Positions 22,665 to 32,657 are shown, counted from the stretch's first letter. The stretch is DNA of 64,000 nt from Pedobacter montanisoli (GCF_022809115.1 NZ_JALGBH010000001.1:620001-684000), one strand, 5' to 3'. The notes: a model not told the origin generated them from the letters alone. Program-made: numbers and translations.

Positions 22665-24938
22665 TTATTTAAACATATCTTTGAGTTTGGCTAATTTAGT
22701 TTGTAAATCTCCATCGGCCTCTTTCTTTGTTTTCGGTTGTTGTTGAAAATGCTTAGGTTTCTGTTCTTTTTTCTGAAACTGCTTTTCTCTACTTTTTGTC
22801 CCTTGCTCTTTTACCTCTTCTTTCATCGACAAAGAAATTCGTTTACGGGCAATATCAACATCGGTTACTGTTACACTTACAACCTGACTAACTTTAACGA
22901 TCTCATTAGGATTAGCAACAAATCTATTTGCCATCTGGCTGGTATGGACTAAACCATCCTGATGTACGCCAATATCCACAAAAGCACCAAAATTGGTAAT
23001 ATTAGTAACAATCCCTTGCAGCTTCATTCCAGTTTTTAAATCTTCAATGCTATTTATACCATCCGCAAAGCTAAATGCCTCAAATTGTTCACGTGGATCA
23101 CGACCAGGTTTTGCCAGCTCTTTCATAATATCTTGCAGCGTAGGTAAGCCCACTTCTGCACTTACGTATTTATTCAAATGGATTTTCTGGTGTAATGTTT
23201 TATCGTGCATCAATTGCTTTACGTCTACCCCCAAATCTGCCGCCATTTCTTTAACTAAATTATAACGCTCAGGGTGTACTCCGCTGCTATCTAAAGCATT
23301 TTCAGCATTTCTGATACGCAAAAATCCCGCAGCTTGTTCAAAAGCTTTATCTCCTAATCTTGGTACCTTCTTAAGGCTTTCACGATTTTTAAACGGCCCG
23401 TTTTTGGTTCTGTAAGTAATGATATTCTGAGCCAGGCTCTCTCCCAATCCAGATACATAGGCAAGGATTTGCTTAGAAGCTGTATTGAGCTCAACCCCAA
23501 CAGCATTTACACAACTCATCACCGTATCATCCAAACTCTGTTGTAATTTGCTCTGATCTACATCATGCTGGTATTGGCCTACGCCTATAGACTTAGGGTC
23601 TATCTTAACCAATTCGGCCAAAGGATCCATTAATCTTCTGCCTATAGATACAGCCCCCCGTACAGTTACATCATGATCAGGAAATTCTTCTCTGGCCAAT
23701 GGTGATGCAGAATAGATAGATGCACCACTTTCATTTACCATAACGATGGTAATATTTGCCAACTTCAAATTTCTTATAAAAGTTTCCGTCTCGCGACCTG
23801 CTGTTCCATTCCCTATTGCGATGGCTTCAATCTCATGTTTATCGCAAAGCTGGTTTATTTTCCATCCTGCATCTTTAACATTTCCTTGTCCGGTATGAGG
23901 GTAAATGGTTGTATTTTCTAATAGAGTACCCTGTCTGTCTAAACATACCACTTTACAGCCCGTTCTAAATCCAGGATCTATTGCCATCACATTTTTCTGA
24001 CCCAAAGGAGCGGCCATTAACAATTGTCTCGCATTCTCTGCAAATACCCTTATTGCTTCCTCATCTGCCTTTTGCTTAGTTAAGGCTCTTAGCTCGGTTT
24101 CCATCGAAGGTTTTAGCAAGCGCTTATATCCGTCTTGCAAAGCCAGATCAACCTGCTGGCTAGCACTGTTGTTTCCTTTAATGAACAGCTGCTGCAAAAT
24201 TGTAATTGCGCCCTCATCTTCAGGTAGCACATCCAATTTTAGATAACCTTCTTCTTCACCCCTTCTCATTGCCAAAACTCTATGCGATGGCGCAGTTTTC
24301 GCCGTTTCTTCCCAATCAAAATAATCCTTGTACTTGATTGCTTCTGCTTCTTTATTTTTAACTACAGTACTTTTATAAGTCGCCTTCTTTTCAAAATACG
24401 ACCTCATCCTTTCCCTAGAATCGCTATGTTCACTAATCAGTTCTGCAATAATATCTCTTGCACCCACAATCGCATCTTCCATATGAAGAACACCTTTCTC
24501 TTCATTAACGAAGGTCTCTGCTTCGCTTTCTAAATCCATTTTATGCTGAGCAAAAATCTTTAACGCTAAAGGCTCTAACCCTTTTTCTTTTGCTACACTT
24601 GCCCTGGTTTTTCTTTTTGGTTTAAAAGGAAGGTAGATATCCTCTAGAAGGCTTAATGTTTCTGCCTCTCTTATCTTTTTCTCCAGTTCAGGATTGAGCT
24701 TATCAAGTTCTGTCAGCGACTTTAAGATAGCTTCTCTCCTTTTTTCAAGCTCCCGGAGTTGCTGAGCCAAATCTCTGATCTGAGCAATTTGTACTTCATC
24801 AAGGCTTCCGGTAATTTCTTTCCTGTATCTTGATATAAAAGGAATAGTTGCCCCTTCTTCAAGGAGGTCTAAAGTTGCCTTAACCTGCTTATCTTTTAAA
24901 GCTAATCTGGTTGCGATGTATGGATAATTGGCATTCAT
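22665..24938 (-). CDS. tex: Tex-family S1 RNA-binding protein
   Basis: 757 residues, normal length for Tex, a nucleic-acid-binding factor linked to transcription. The N-terminal helical region carries GATIPFISRYRKEITGSLDE (about 29-48). The YqgF-like core has VMAIDPGFRTGCKV and AIAIGNGTAGRETE. Helix-hairpin-helix segments follow (LAYVSGLGESLAQNI-type turn, VPRLGDKAFEQAAGFLRI). The S1 domain starts near residue 645 (GIVTNITNFGAFVDIGVHQDG). The C-terminal 50 residues are a low-complexity Lys/Gln-rich tail. It is convergent with the polysaccharide locus and stands alone. Confidence 0.96.
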   Translation of the reverse strand: MNANYPYIATRLALKDKQVKATLDLLEEGATIPFISRYRKEITGSLDEVQIAQIRDLAQQLRELEKRREAILKSLTELDKLNPELEKKIREAETLSLLEDIYLPFKPKRKTRASVAKEKGLEPLALKIFAQHKMDLESEAETFVNEEKGVLHMEDAIVGARDIIAELISEHSDSRERMRSYFEKKATYKSTVVKNKEAEAIKYKDYFDWEETAKTAPSHRVLAMRRGEEEGYLKLDVLPEDEGAITILQQLFIKGNNSASQQVDLALQDGYKRLLKPSMETELRALTKQKADEEAIRVFAENARQLLMAAPLGQKNVMAIDPGFRTGCKVVCLDRQGTLLENTTIYPHTGQGNVKDAGWKINQLCDKHEIEAIAIGNGTAGRETETFIRNLKLANITIVMVNESGASIYSASPLAREEFPDHDVTVRGAVSIGRRLMDPLAELVKIDPKSIGVGQYQHDVDQSKLQQSLDDTVMSCVNAVGVELNTASKQILAYVSGLGESLAQNIITYRTKNGPFKNRESLKKVPRLGDKAFEQAAGFLRIRNAENALDSSGVHPERYNLVKEMAADLGVDVKQLMHDKTLHQKIHLNKYVSAEVGLPTLQDIMKELAKPGRDPREQFEAFSFADGINSIEDLKTGMKLQGIVTNITNFGAFVDIGVHQDGLVHTSQMANRFVANPNEIVKVSQVVSVTVTDVDIARKRISLSMKEEVKEQGTKSREKQFQKKEQKPKHFQQQPKTKKEADGDLQTKLAKLKDMFK

Positions 24939-24961
24939 TATTCTAAGTGTAGAAAATTAAA

Positions 24962-24990
24962 AAGTCCTCAAATTCAAAACTTGAGGACTT
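24962..24990 (-). terminator. Terminator downstream of pdhB
   Basis: 10-pair stem AAGTCCTCAA / TTGAGGACTT with a 9-base loop. Reading the minus strand it is followed by TTTTTAATTTT. It lies between pdhB and the tex start. Confidence 0.75.
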
Positions 24991-25015
24991 AAATTATGGA
25001 AAAAATAATCTAATA

Positions 25016-26002
25016 TTATTTATTTACGTACATTACTTCTTTAACGGCTTTAACTACACGCTCTGCATTTGGTAAGCTTGCGGCAATTAAAGTAGGTGCA
25101 TATGGAAGTGGCACATCTGCACATGTAATACGAGTTACAGGAGCATCTAAATAGTCAAATGCATTTTTCTGAACATTAAATGCAATTTCAGATGAAATAG
25201 AAGCTAAAGGCCATGCCTCTTCAACCACTACTAAGCGGTTTGTTTTCTTAACCGAATTGATAATAGCAGCATAATCTATTGGCCTAACTGTACGTAGGTC
25301 TATTACTTCTGCATTGATACCATCTTTTGCCAATTCTTCAACCGCAGGATTAACAACACGGGTTAACATCTTACCAAAAGTTACAATAGTAACATCTGTT
25401 CCTTCTTTAACAACATTTGCTTTTCCTAACTCTAAGTAGTACTCTTCTGCAGGAACATCTCCTTTATCTCCGTACATAACCTCAGACTCCATGAAAATTA
25501 CAGGATCTGGATCTAATATTGCTGATTTTAATAAACCTTTTGCATCATATGGAGTAGCAGGCACTACCACTTTCAAACCCGGACAGTTTGCATACCAGTT
25601 CTCGAAATTTTGTGAGTGTTGGGCTGCTAATTGTCCTGCATTTCCGGTTGGGCCACGAAACACGATAGGACAAGAAAACTGGCCTCCACTCATTGATAAC
25701 ATTTTAGCAGCGCTATTGATTACTTGGTCAATAGCAACCAATGAGAAGTTAAAGGTCATGAATTCAACAATTGGCAACAATCCGTTCATAGACGCACCAA
25801 CACCAATACCGGCAAAACCAAGCTCGGCAATAGGGGTATCTATAATCCGTTTTTCACCAAACTCATCTAACATACCCTGACTAACTTTATAAGCACCATT
25901 ATACTGCGCAACTTCTTCGCCCATTAAGAAAATGTTCTCGTTTTTACGCATTTCTTCGCTCATTGCTTCGCGTAGTGCTTCTCTAAATTGAATTTCTCTC
26001 AT
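25016..26002 (-). CDS. pdhB: Pyruvate dehydrogenase E1 component, beta subunit
   Basis: 328 residues from the ATG at 26002. It is the beta subunit of the alpha2beta2 thiamine-diphosphate E1 that decarboxylates pyruvate. The N-terminus REIQFREALREAMSEEM and GEEVAQYNGAYKVSQG are typical (the Glu of the E-E-V region contacts the aminopyrimidine of the cofactor). It also has DTPIAELGFAGIGVGASMNG, FRGPTGNAGQLAAQHSQ and the C-terminal VVEEAWPLASISSEI. The alpha subunit is not adjacent. A branched-chain 2-oxoacid E1 beta is the alternative, but the sequence reads as PdhB. Confidence 0.93.
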   Translation of the reverse strand: MREIQFREALREAMSEEMRKNENIFLMGEEVAQYNGAYKVSQGMLDEFGEKRIIDTPIAELGFAGIGVGASMNGLLPIVEFMTFNFSLVAIDQVINSAAKMLSMSGGQFSCPIVFRGPTGNAGQLAAQHSQNFENWYANCPGLKVVVPATPYDAKGLLKSAILDPDPVIFMESEVMYGDKGDVPAEEYYLELGKANVVKEGTDVTIVTFGKMLTRVVNPAVEELAKDGINAEVIDLRTVRPIDYAAIINSVKKTNRLVVVEEAWPLASISSEIAFNVQKNAFDYLDAPVTRITCADVPLPYAPTLIAASLPNAERVVKAVKEVMYVNK

Positions 26003-26093
26003 TTTATTTTGAAATATTATCAAGCGCAAATATAAGATTTGTATCGTAATTTTAAAGTAGTGTTTTGATTACACTTAGGCTTTACGTTATCCA

Positions 26094-26444
26094 TTAATCA
26101 GGTATGTCTTGCCCAAAATGAATAATATTACCATTATTATCTAATATAGAGAACTGGCGCATGCCCCATTCCATATCCTTTAAATGCCCATTTGGATGTA
26201 TTATATTTAAAGCATTGTATTTTTCATAAAGTTCATCTACTTCAGTAACATTAACATAACACCCTGTATTTTTAGGGATGGCAGAATCATCGGTAGGCCA
26301 TAAATGTATTTGCACATTATCTTTACTGAAGATCAGATAACCCTCCCAATTTGAATGAAAGGTAAATTCCAGTTTTTCTGTATAAAAAGCAATTGTTTCG
26401 TTAGTATTTAACGAAGCCAATATGGGTACTGCTGATTGAAGCAT
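26094..26444 (-). CDS. VOC/glyoxalase-like (bleomycin-resistance-type) protein
   Basis: 116 residues forming one VOC module pair of beta-alpha-beta-beta-beta repeats. It begins VPILASLNTNETIAFYTEKLEF, typical of bleomycin-resistance/glyoxalase proteins, and continues with VQIHLWPTDD and MRQFSILDNNGNIIHFGQ, where His and Glu/Gln metal or ligand positions usually lie. The substrate is unknown; family members bind metals or small hydrophobic molecules. It is single, with no obvious operon partner; pdhB begins 91 bases downstream. Confidence 0.85.
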   Translation of the reverse strand: MLQSAVPILASLNTNETIAFYTEKLEFTFHSNWEGYLIFSKDNVQIHLWPTDDSAIPKNTGCYVNVTEVDELYEKYNALNIIHPNGHLKDMEWGMRQFSILDNNGNIIHFGQDIPD

Positions 26445-26461
26445 AGATATTCTTGTTAAAC

Positions 26462-26492
26462 AAAAAAGAGCTTCAAAATTTGAAGCTCTTTT
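26462..26492 (-). terminator. Terminator of the OmpA-type porin gene
   Basis: Inverted repeat AAAAAGAGCTTCAAA / TTTGAAGCTCTTTTT with a short loop, symmetrical with T runs on both strands, just past the stop at 26513. Confidence 0.8.
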
Positions 26493-26512
26493 TAATAGGT
26501 GTTATACTATAA

Positions 26513-27844
26513 TTAGTTTCTTACAGTTTGTACACGACGGTTTTGGATACGACCTTCTTCAGTATCGTTTGAAGCAATTGGATTAGCTTCTCCGTAACCT
26601 TTAGTAGCAACTTGGCTACCTTTAACACCAGAGTTTACTAAGTAAGTTTTTACTGAGTTAGCTCTGTCTTTAGATAATTTCAAGTTGTATGCAGCAGTAC
26701 CTTCGCTAGAAGCGTAACCGTTTACAGTTACTTTACTACCGTTTTCACGCAAGATTGAAGATAATTTATCTAAAGTTGGATAAGATTCTGTTTTTAAAAC
26801 TGAACTGTTGAAATCAAATTGAATGTTCTCAAAACCAGTAACTGCGTTGTTGTTGTTGGCTTCAACTACAGTTGTTTTAGCTTCTGGGAATTTGATAGTA
26901 CGACCAGAACCATCAACTACAGCACCTGGAGCTGAATTTGGCTCTTTATCAAACATATCAGCAACACCATCACCATCGCTATCTTTTTTCAAATCTTCAA
27001 CAGATTTTTCTACGTTAGCAACACGGTTTTTCAATGCTTCAACTTCTTGACGTAATGAAGGATCTTTTAACTCATCATACATCATAGCTACTGGGTTTAC
27101 CCAATCCAAGTTAGGTTTAGCTTTTGAACCTAAAGAGAATTCTAAACCAGCTGATCCGTAAGAGAATTTATCTTTTGAAGGACTTTTTGCATAAGTTCCA
27201 TCAAAATTATCTCCGTCAACATAGTTCATTGTATAAGCTAAGTTGAAAGAAACACGGTCAGATACTTTAAATTTGATACCAGCACCTACAGGGATGTAAG
27301 CTTGTTTAATGAAGTCTTTATCTCCGTCTTTACCGAATGTACCTTTGTTGTCTTTACCATCTACGATTGGATTGAAAGCAACAACACCGTAACCAGCTGT
27401 TACAAAGAAATTAACAGAATTCTCACGACGGATAAAATCGATAGTAGCAACATTAACTACACCTCTTAAATCTAATGCATACTGAATATCTGTTTGAAAT
27501 CCTTTTGGAGTCATAGAAGGATTATCTTTATTTGTTCCAGATACTTTACCACGGAAAATATTACCTTCTAATCCAAATGAGTGTGCTAATTGCTTACGTA
27601 ATGAAAGACCATAACCTAAGTTAGCTTCCCAGTTTGAAAAGTCATCAGAACCTCCGGTTAAAACTACAGGTGTTAAAACACCTCCGTTAATACCTAAAGA
27701 CCACGTTCTGTACTGTGCTCTTCCACCAAATACCTTAGCAGAAGACGAGGTCGCTGGAGCATCTTGTGCATTCGCTAAGGAAGTAACCCCTAGTAATGCT
27801 ACTAAAGAAGCTGCAACACCCTTTTTTAAAGTAGAATAATTCAT
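26513..27844 (-). CDS. OmpA-family outer-membrane protein
   Basis: 443 residues. After a signal peptide (residues 1-26, ending LANAQ) comes an 8-strand beta-barrel-like region with repeated aromatic strands (for example VFGGRAQYRTWSLGINGGVL). A short coiled stretch (LRQEVEALKNRVANVEKSVEDLKK) is followed by a thrombospondin-3-like acidic loop DSDGDGVADMFD that should bind calcium. A C-terminal OmpA domain has FDFNSSVLK, NGYASSEGTAAYNLKLSKDR and RIQNRRV, which binds peptidoglycan. It is probably a major structural porin that links outer membrane to cell wall. Its upstream region is AT-rich and about 260 bases long. Confidence 0.93.
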   Translation of the reverse strand: MNYSTLKKGVAASLVALLGVTSLANAQDAPATSSSAKVFGGRAQYRTWSLGINGGVLTPVVLTGGSDDFSNWEANLGYGLSLRKQLAHSFGLEGNIFRGKVSGTNKDNPSMTPKGFQTDIQYALDLRGVVNVATIDFIRRENSVNFFVTAGYGVVAFNPIVDGKDNKGTFGKDGDKDFIKQAYIPVGAGIKFKVSDRVSFNLAYTMNYVDGDNFDGTYAKSPSKDKFSYGSAGLEFSLGSKAKPNLDWVNPVAMMYDELKDPSLRQEVEALKNRVANVEKSVEDLKKDSDGDGVADMFDKEPNSAPGAVVDGSGRTIKFPEAKTTVVEANNNNAVTGFENIQFDFNSSVLKTESYPTLDKLSSILRENGSKVTVNGYASSEGTAAYNLKLSKDRANSVKTYLVNSGVKGSQVATKGYGEANPIASNDTEEGRIQNRRVQTVRN

Positions 27845-28106
27845 AATTTTCTTTTTTAAGGTTAAACAAAATATTTCTATTGTATAATTTTTTGCTCTAC
27901 AAAATTAAACAATTTTTCAAATTCTCAAAATGAAACACAAACACCGTTCCAAAATCAGTTCTATTTAAAAAATGTATTGTTTTTTATCATTTTTTAATTT
28001 ATCTGCTTTTATTTAATTCTTTATTGTGATTAAAATTAACAACAAATACGTTTTATTTGCCAAACAAATTCATTTTGATCGACCTGCTTTTTAGACAGTT
28101 GCTTTA

Positions 28107-29015
28107 TTAATTATGTACCTTCAACCATTCTTCAACAAATCTGTAAACATTAAAATGTGGTTCTTTTGCCGCATTAACAATAGCATTATATAAAATATCT
28201 GTTTTGATATGTGCCATTTTTTGCTGCTGAATAATTTTGAGCGCTTTTTGTGTAATTAATATATTTTTTCTGTCTGAGTTCTGCTCAAAAGGTTTCTCTA
28301 TCCACTTTATAAGATCATTTATACCTTCGTTCTTTTCTGCTACTGTTTTAAACACAGGTATCTTGTGATGCTGTTCTCTAACCATTTTTGTTAAGCTATT
28401 AGCAAAATGATCAGCACCTTCTCTGTCTGCTTTATTGACCACAAACGCATTAGCGATTTCCATTAAGCCCGATTTAATATGCTGTATCTCATCTCCTGCT
28501 TCGGGTACTAAAACCAGTATAGTTTTATCTGCCAACCCTGCAATTTCTATTTCAGATTGTCCTACTCCAACTGTTTCAACAATGATTAAATCAAAGTTGG
28601 CAGCCCTCAGAACATCGATCATTTCCAGAGTTTTTTCAGAAACACCCCCCAATGATCCTCTTGTTGCCAAAGATCTGATAAATAAGTTGGGGTTGTTAAA
28701 GTTCTTAACCATTCTTATCCGGTCGCCTAACAAAGAGCCTAAATTAAATGGAGAAGTCGGATCAACGGCCAAAACCGCCACCTTTCTCCCACCAGAAGTT
28801 AAAGAAGAGACGATAGCGTTTACCAAAGTACTTTTCCCAGCTCCAGGAGGCCCGGTTATACCTACAACAGATGTTGAACTATGATAATTTAAAGACTTTA
28901 AGAGCTCTTCTGAAGGCTGAATATTATTTTCAACGAAAGTAAGCGCCCTTGCTATGGTCTTAAAATCGCCAATTGAAATATTATGTATGAATTCTTGTAA
29001 TTTAATTGCAAGCAT
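28107..29015 (-). CDS. meaB: Methylmalonyl-CoA mutase-associated GTPase MeaB
   Basis: 302-residue G3E-family GTPase (ArgK/MeaB), which loads and protects the adenosylcobalamin cofactor of methylmalonyl-CoA mutase. It has the P-loop GITGPPGAGKSTLVNA (about 54-69), AVDPTSPFNLGSLLGDR, the Mg-binding ETVGVGQSEIEIAGLAD (switch region), and the guanine-specificity motif NKAD. Length is normal. It is divergent from the MsbA-like exporter. No mutase gene is nearby. Confidence 0.95.
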   Translation of the reverse strand: MLAIKLQEFIHNISIGDFKTIARALTFVENNIQPSEELLKSLNYHSSTSVVGITGPPGAGKSTLVNAIVSSLTSGGRKVAVLAVDPTSPFNLGSLLGDRIRMVKNFNNPNLFIRSLATRGSLGGVSEKTLEMIDVLRAANFDLIIVETVGVGQSEIEIAGLADKTILVLVPEAGDEIQHIKSGLMEIANAFVVNKADREGADHFANSLTKMVREQHHKIPVFKTVAEKNEGINDLIKWIEKPFEQNSDRKNILITQKALKIIQQQKMAHIKTDILYNAIVNAAKEPHFNVYRFVEEWLKVHN

Positions 29016-29022
29016 AATTAAA

Positions 29023-29030
29023 CAAACATA
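29023..29030 (-). promoter_or_regulatory. Promoter -7 box for meaB
   Basis: TATGTTTG (TAnnTTTG) on the minus strand, 7 bases before the ATG at 29015. This predicts an almost leaderless transcript; no clear -33 element. Confidence 0.45.
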
Positions 29031-29093
29031 ATAATTTTAAATTGTTGGCCTATCTTTAAATTTTGGTCACAATAAAGATTTTATTAAAAACCG

Positions 29094-29101
29094 TACCTTT
29101 G
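29094..29101 (+). promoter_or_regulatory. Promoter -7 box for the MsbA-like exporter operon
   Basis: TACCTTTG (TAnnTTTG), 19 bases before the ATG at 29121, giving a leader of about 15 bases. The -33 element is not obvious. Confidence 0.55.
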
Positions 29102-29120
29102 CTAACTTTCAGTATTTTGA

Positions 29121-30950
29121 ATGAAAACATATTTTAGACTATTATCATTTGCAAAACCCATAGAGAAATTTGCAATTCCTTATGTTATTGCAACACTGCT
29201 ATCCATCATTTTTGGCACATTAAATCTTACCCTACTTGTTCCTTTATTTGAAACTTTAATATCAAAAGGCGCTTCATCTATTACCTCGGTTGCCAACAAA
29301 GCAACCTCTTCTTTTGATATTACATCACAGTTTAAAGATTTTGTAAATCAGTCCATAATCACCAACGGGCAATCAACCACATTAAGTTATGTTTGTATGG
29401 TTATTGTCGCATCAGTATTGCTATCTAATTTATTCAGGTATTTTTCTCAACGGTACATGGAAGATTTAAGAGTACATACATTATTAAATCTACGTAAAAC
29501 TGTATTTAATAATGTAATGAATCTGCATGTGGGATACTTTAGCAATGAAAAAAAGGGTGATATTATCTCAAAGGTTGCCTCAGATGTACAAGTAGTGCAA
29601 TATACTGTTACCAATACCCTGCAGGTTGTCTTTAAAGAGCCTCTTACACTTATATTTTACATTTTAGTATTGCTTTCCATCTCTGTAAAGTTAACCTTGT
29701 TCTCTTTATTGGTCATCCCTGTTTCAGCTTTTATCATCAGCAAAATTGTTAAGCGCTTAAAACAGCAGGCTAAGGAAGCTCATGAATCTTTTGCAAAAAT
29801 GATTGGCTTCTTAGACGAAGCTTTGGGCGGCATAAAAATTATTAAGGCCTTTAATGGCACACAGCGGATTAAGGAAAAGTTTCATGAGGAAAATGTTTTT
29901 TATTCAAACATTAACCGCAAAATGGTACGCAGACAACAATTAGGTTCTCCTGTTTCTGAGTTTTTAGGCGTATTAATGGTATCTGTAATTGTTTGGTATG
30001 GAGGAAATCTGATCATTAGCGGAGATCCGGGAGCTCTATCTACCAGCCAGTTCATTGCTTATATTGCCATATTCTCACAGGTTATGCGCCCGGCTAAAGC
30101 ACTTACCGATTCGTTTAGCGGCATACACTCTGGAATTGCTGCCGGCGAAAGAGTTTTAGACCTTATAGATACAAAACCTGCATTTACGGATCAATCTGAG
30201 GCAAAACCTCTGAATTCTTTTAACGAAAAGATTACGCTAGAAAATGTGAGCTTTAATTACGGGGAAATAGAAATCTTAAAACAGATTAACTTAACTATTG
30301 AAAAAGGAAAGACGATAGCTTTGGTAGGCCCTTCTGGTGGCGGTAAAAGCACTTTACTTGATTTAATTCCCCGATTTCATGATCCTAAGAGTGGAACGAT
30401 TAAAATAGACGACAAGAATTATACAGACCTTACTGTTGAGAGTATTCGGTCTCAAATGGGCTTAGTTAATCAGGATTCTTTTTTATTCAACGATTCTATT
30501 TTCAACAACATTGCCTTTGCTAACCCTAATGCTACAGAAGAGGAAGTAATTGCCGCTGCAAAAGTAGCTAATGCTCATGGGTTTATTATGGAAACCGAGG
30601 CTGGTTATCAAACCAATGTAGGAGACAGAGGTAATAAATTATCTGGCGGCCAAAAACAAAGAATATGCATTGCCAGAGCTGTATTGGCAAATCCTCCTAT
30701 TATGTTACTGGATGAGGCGACCTCTGCTTTAGACACTGAATCTGAAAAACTGGTTCAGAATGCTTTGAATAATTTAATGCAAAATCGAACTTCTGTAGTA
30801 ATTGCTCACAGGTTAAGTACTATACAGCATGCTGATAAAATCGTGGTTTTAGATAAAGGTAAAATTGTAGAGCAGGGTTCTCATGCTGAATTGATCGCAC
30901 AAAAAGGCTTATACAATCGCTTGATAGAAATGCAGGCTTTTAATGAATAA
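29121..30950 (+). CDS. ABC exporter of lipid or lipid-linked glycan (MsbA-like)
   Basis: 609 residues in one chain. An N-terminal six-helix membrane domain (about 15-330, first helix IEKFAIPYVIATLLSIIFGT region) contains LHVGYFSNEKKGDIISKVASDV, the coupling region. The ATPase domain has Walker A GPSGGGKST, a Q-loop (QDSFLFN), signature LSGGQ, Walker B PIMLLDEATSALDTESE and the switch HRLS. It starts a cluster of glycosyltransferase genes. There is no N-terminal C39 peptidase domain, so it is not a bacteriocin exporter. It probably flips a glycolipid made by the following genes; MsbA proper for lipid A remains possible. Confidence 0.9.
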   Translation: MKTYFRLLSFAKPIEKFAIPYVIATLLSIIFGTLNLTLLVPLFETLISKGASSITSVANKATSSFDITSQFKDFVNQSIITNGQSTTLSYVCMVIVASVLLSNLFRYFSQRYMEDLRVHTLLNLRKTVFNNVMNLHVGYFSNEKKGDIISKVASDVQVVQYTVTNTLQVVFKEPLTLIFYILVLLSISVKLTLFSLLVIPVSAFIISKIVKRLKQQAKEAHESFAKMIGFLDEALGGIKIIKAFNGTQRIKEKFHEENVFYSNINRKMVRRQQLGSPVSEFLGVLMVSVIVWYGGNLIISGDPGALSTSQFIAYIAIFSQVMRPAKALTDSFSGIHSGIAAGERVLDLIDTKPAFTDQSEAKPLNSFNEKITLENVSFNYGEIEILKQINLTIEKGKTIALVGPSGGGKSTLLDLIPRFHDPKSGTIKIDDKNYTDLTVESIRSQMGLVNQDSFLFNDSIFNNIAFANPNATEEEVIAAAKVANAHGFIMETEAGYQTNVGDRGNKLSGGQKQRICIARAVLANPPIMLLDEATSALDTESEKLVQNALNNLMQNRTSVVIAHRLSTIQHADKIVVLDKGKIVEQGSHAELIAQKGLYNRLIEMQAFNE

Positions 30951-31890
30951 TTATATGAACCCGTTAAAAATTATATTTACAGTTTGCACCAATAACTATC
31001 TTGCACAAGCAAATGTTTTAGCTAAATCTGTTAAAAAACTAGCCCCAGATTACACATTTTATCTGTTCCTGGCCGATGAATTTAGTCCTGAAATAGAATA
31101 TAGCAAGCTTGAAAACATCAATTTCATTAATTGGCAAGATCTTCCTATAGATTGTGAAGATCTTAAAAAGAAATTTGACGTGGTTGAGCTGAGTACCGGA
31201 ATTAAAGCCAGTTGCTTTAAATATCTGTTTTCAAAATACGAAGCAGAAATTGTTCATTACTTTGATCCTGATATCAGATTATTCTCATCTTTAAATCATC
31301 TTGATGCATATTTTGATCAGGCATCCATATTGCTTACACCTCATATTTTTAATCCTATTAAGTGGCAGGATGGTTCTCCCAATGAAAATCTTTTCCTGCG
31401 CCATGGCCTATATAATTTAGGTTATTTAGGGTTAAAAAAATCGGAGGCCGCTGCTGCCACTCTTGACTGGTGGGAAGATCGTTGCTTGAAAATGGGATTT
31501 AACAATCCAAAATATGGTTTTTTTGTAGACCAGCTCTGGATGAACTATATCCCCCTGTTTCATCCCAAAGAAACGTTTATTATATTAGACAAAGGTTACA
31601 ATATGGGACCATGGAATTTACATGAACGAAGCCTAAACAGTAAAAACGATTCTTCTTTTATGGTGAATGGTGAAAGCAATCTTGTATTTTACCATTTCAG
31701 CTCTTACAACTATAAGCAGCATGAGATTTCAAGGCATTACAGATATACATTTGCAAGTAATCCTGATGTTAAACCTGTTTACGACATCTATCAAAAGGAA
31801 ATGATCGAAGCCGGAGTTGAAAAATTTGAGCTGTTTAAATGGGCCTACACCAAGAAAAAATCCTTTTTAAAAAAGTTTTTAAAGAAATAA
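30943..31890 (+). CDS. Family 8-like glycosyltransferase
   Basis: 315 residues. It begins within the last 8 bases of the ABC exporter gene (ATGAATAA overlap); the ATG at 30955 is an alternative. The GT-A fold starts with IIFTVCTNNYLAQANVLAKS, and the metal-binding motif is in VHYFDPDIRLFSSL (about residues 103-116). This suits retaining, GT8-type transferases. It then has FFVDQLWMNYIPLFHP. The short Lys-rich C-terminus is a likely membrane-surface tail. It is translationally coupled to both neighbours. Confidence 0.8.
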   Translation: MNNYMNPLKIIFTVCTNNYLAQANVLAKSVKKLAPDYTFYLFLADEFSPEIEYSKLENINFINWQDLPIDCEDLKKKFDVVELSTGIKASCFKYLFSKYEAEIVHYFDPDIRLFSSLNHLDAYFDQASILLTPHIFNPIKWQDGSPNENLFLRHGLYNLGYLGLKKSEAAAATLDWWEDRCLKMGFNNPKYGFFVDQLWMNYIPLFHPKETFIILDKGYNMGPWNLHERSLNSKNDSSFMVNGESNLVFYHFSSYNYKQHEISRHYRYTFASNPDVKPVYDIYQKEMIEAGVEKFELFKWAYTKKKSFLKKFLKK

Positions 31891-32657
31891 TGACAGGTAA
31901 TTCCCCTAAGATTAGTGTTGTAATTCCGGTTTTCAATGCAATTGCCACCATTGAAAATGTTATAAAAAGTGTATTGGATCAAACCTATGGCCATAAGGAG
32001 CTGATCATCATAAATAACCTTTCTACAGACGGAACTACGGAAATACTTGAAGGTTTTGGGGATAAAATAGATGTTCTCATTTCTGAAAAAGACGAAGGCA
32101 TATATGATGCCATGAATAAGGCCTTAAAATATTGCTCTGGCGATTGGGTGTATTTTTTAGGGTCTGATGACGTTTTTTATGACAACAATGTTCTGACCAG
32201 CATTTTTTCAAAAATGAATGATGTAAAGCATAATGACATTATTTATGGAAATGCCTTTTATATTCATCGCAAAACCATTCGTTTTAAGAAGATGAATAGG
32301 TATAAGCTTGCAAAACATAACTTTAACCATCAAACGGTTTTCTATCCCAGAGAAATTTTTAAGCACTTTAGCTATGATACAAAATACAAGCTTTGGGCAG
32401 ATTACAACCTCAACATCCAACTGTTCTTTAAAACAACCTATAAGTTCCGCTATTTTGATATCATCGTAGCAAAGTTTAACGACAGAGGTTCTTCGGGAAA
32501 TAATGATGACCAGGATTTTATAAGAGATAAGAAAAAAATCATACATCGGATATTTCCATTTGATGTTTTAGCTTTTTACTACGGACGGGAATTATTTTTG
32601 CTGATCAGAGATTTTTTAAAAAGAAAAAGAAATGAAAATAGACAGAATAAGGCTTAA
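31890..32657 (+). CDS. Family 2 glycosyltransferase
   Basis: 255 residues from the ATG at 31890, which overlaps the previous stop as TAATG; an in-frame ATG at 31839 would add residues read from inside the upstream gene and is less likely. The GT-A domain has ISVVIPVFNAIATIENVIKS, NNLSTDGTTEIL, SEKDEGIYDAMNKAL and the GSDD nucleotide/metal motif (YFLGSDDVF). The GIYDAMNKG-type element marks the WcaA/colanic-like subgroup, shared with the GT2 at 34677. The C-terminus is strongly basic. Confidence 0.9.
   Translation: MTGNSPKISVVIPVFNAIATIENVIKSVLDQTYGHKELIIINNLSTDGTTEILEGFGDKIDVLISEKDEGIYDAMNKALKYCSGDWVYFLGSDDVFYDNNVLTSIFSKMNDVKHNDIIYGNAFYIHRKTIRFKKMNRYKLAKHNFNHQTVFYPREIFKHFSYDTKYKLWADYNLNIQLFFKTTYKFRYFDIIVAKFNDRGSSGNNDDQDFIRDKKKIIHRIFPFDVLAFYYGRELFLLIRDFLKRKRNENRQNKA

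Noticed and set aside
29121..30950. ABC exporter as the transporter for the GG-leader peptide
   Set aside because: It has no N-terminal C39 peptidase domain, is about 32 kb away, and is coupled to glycosyltransferase genes.
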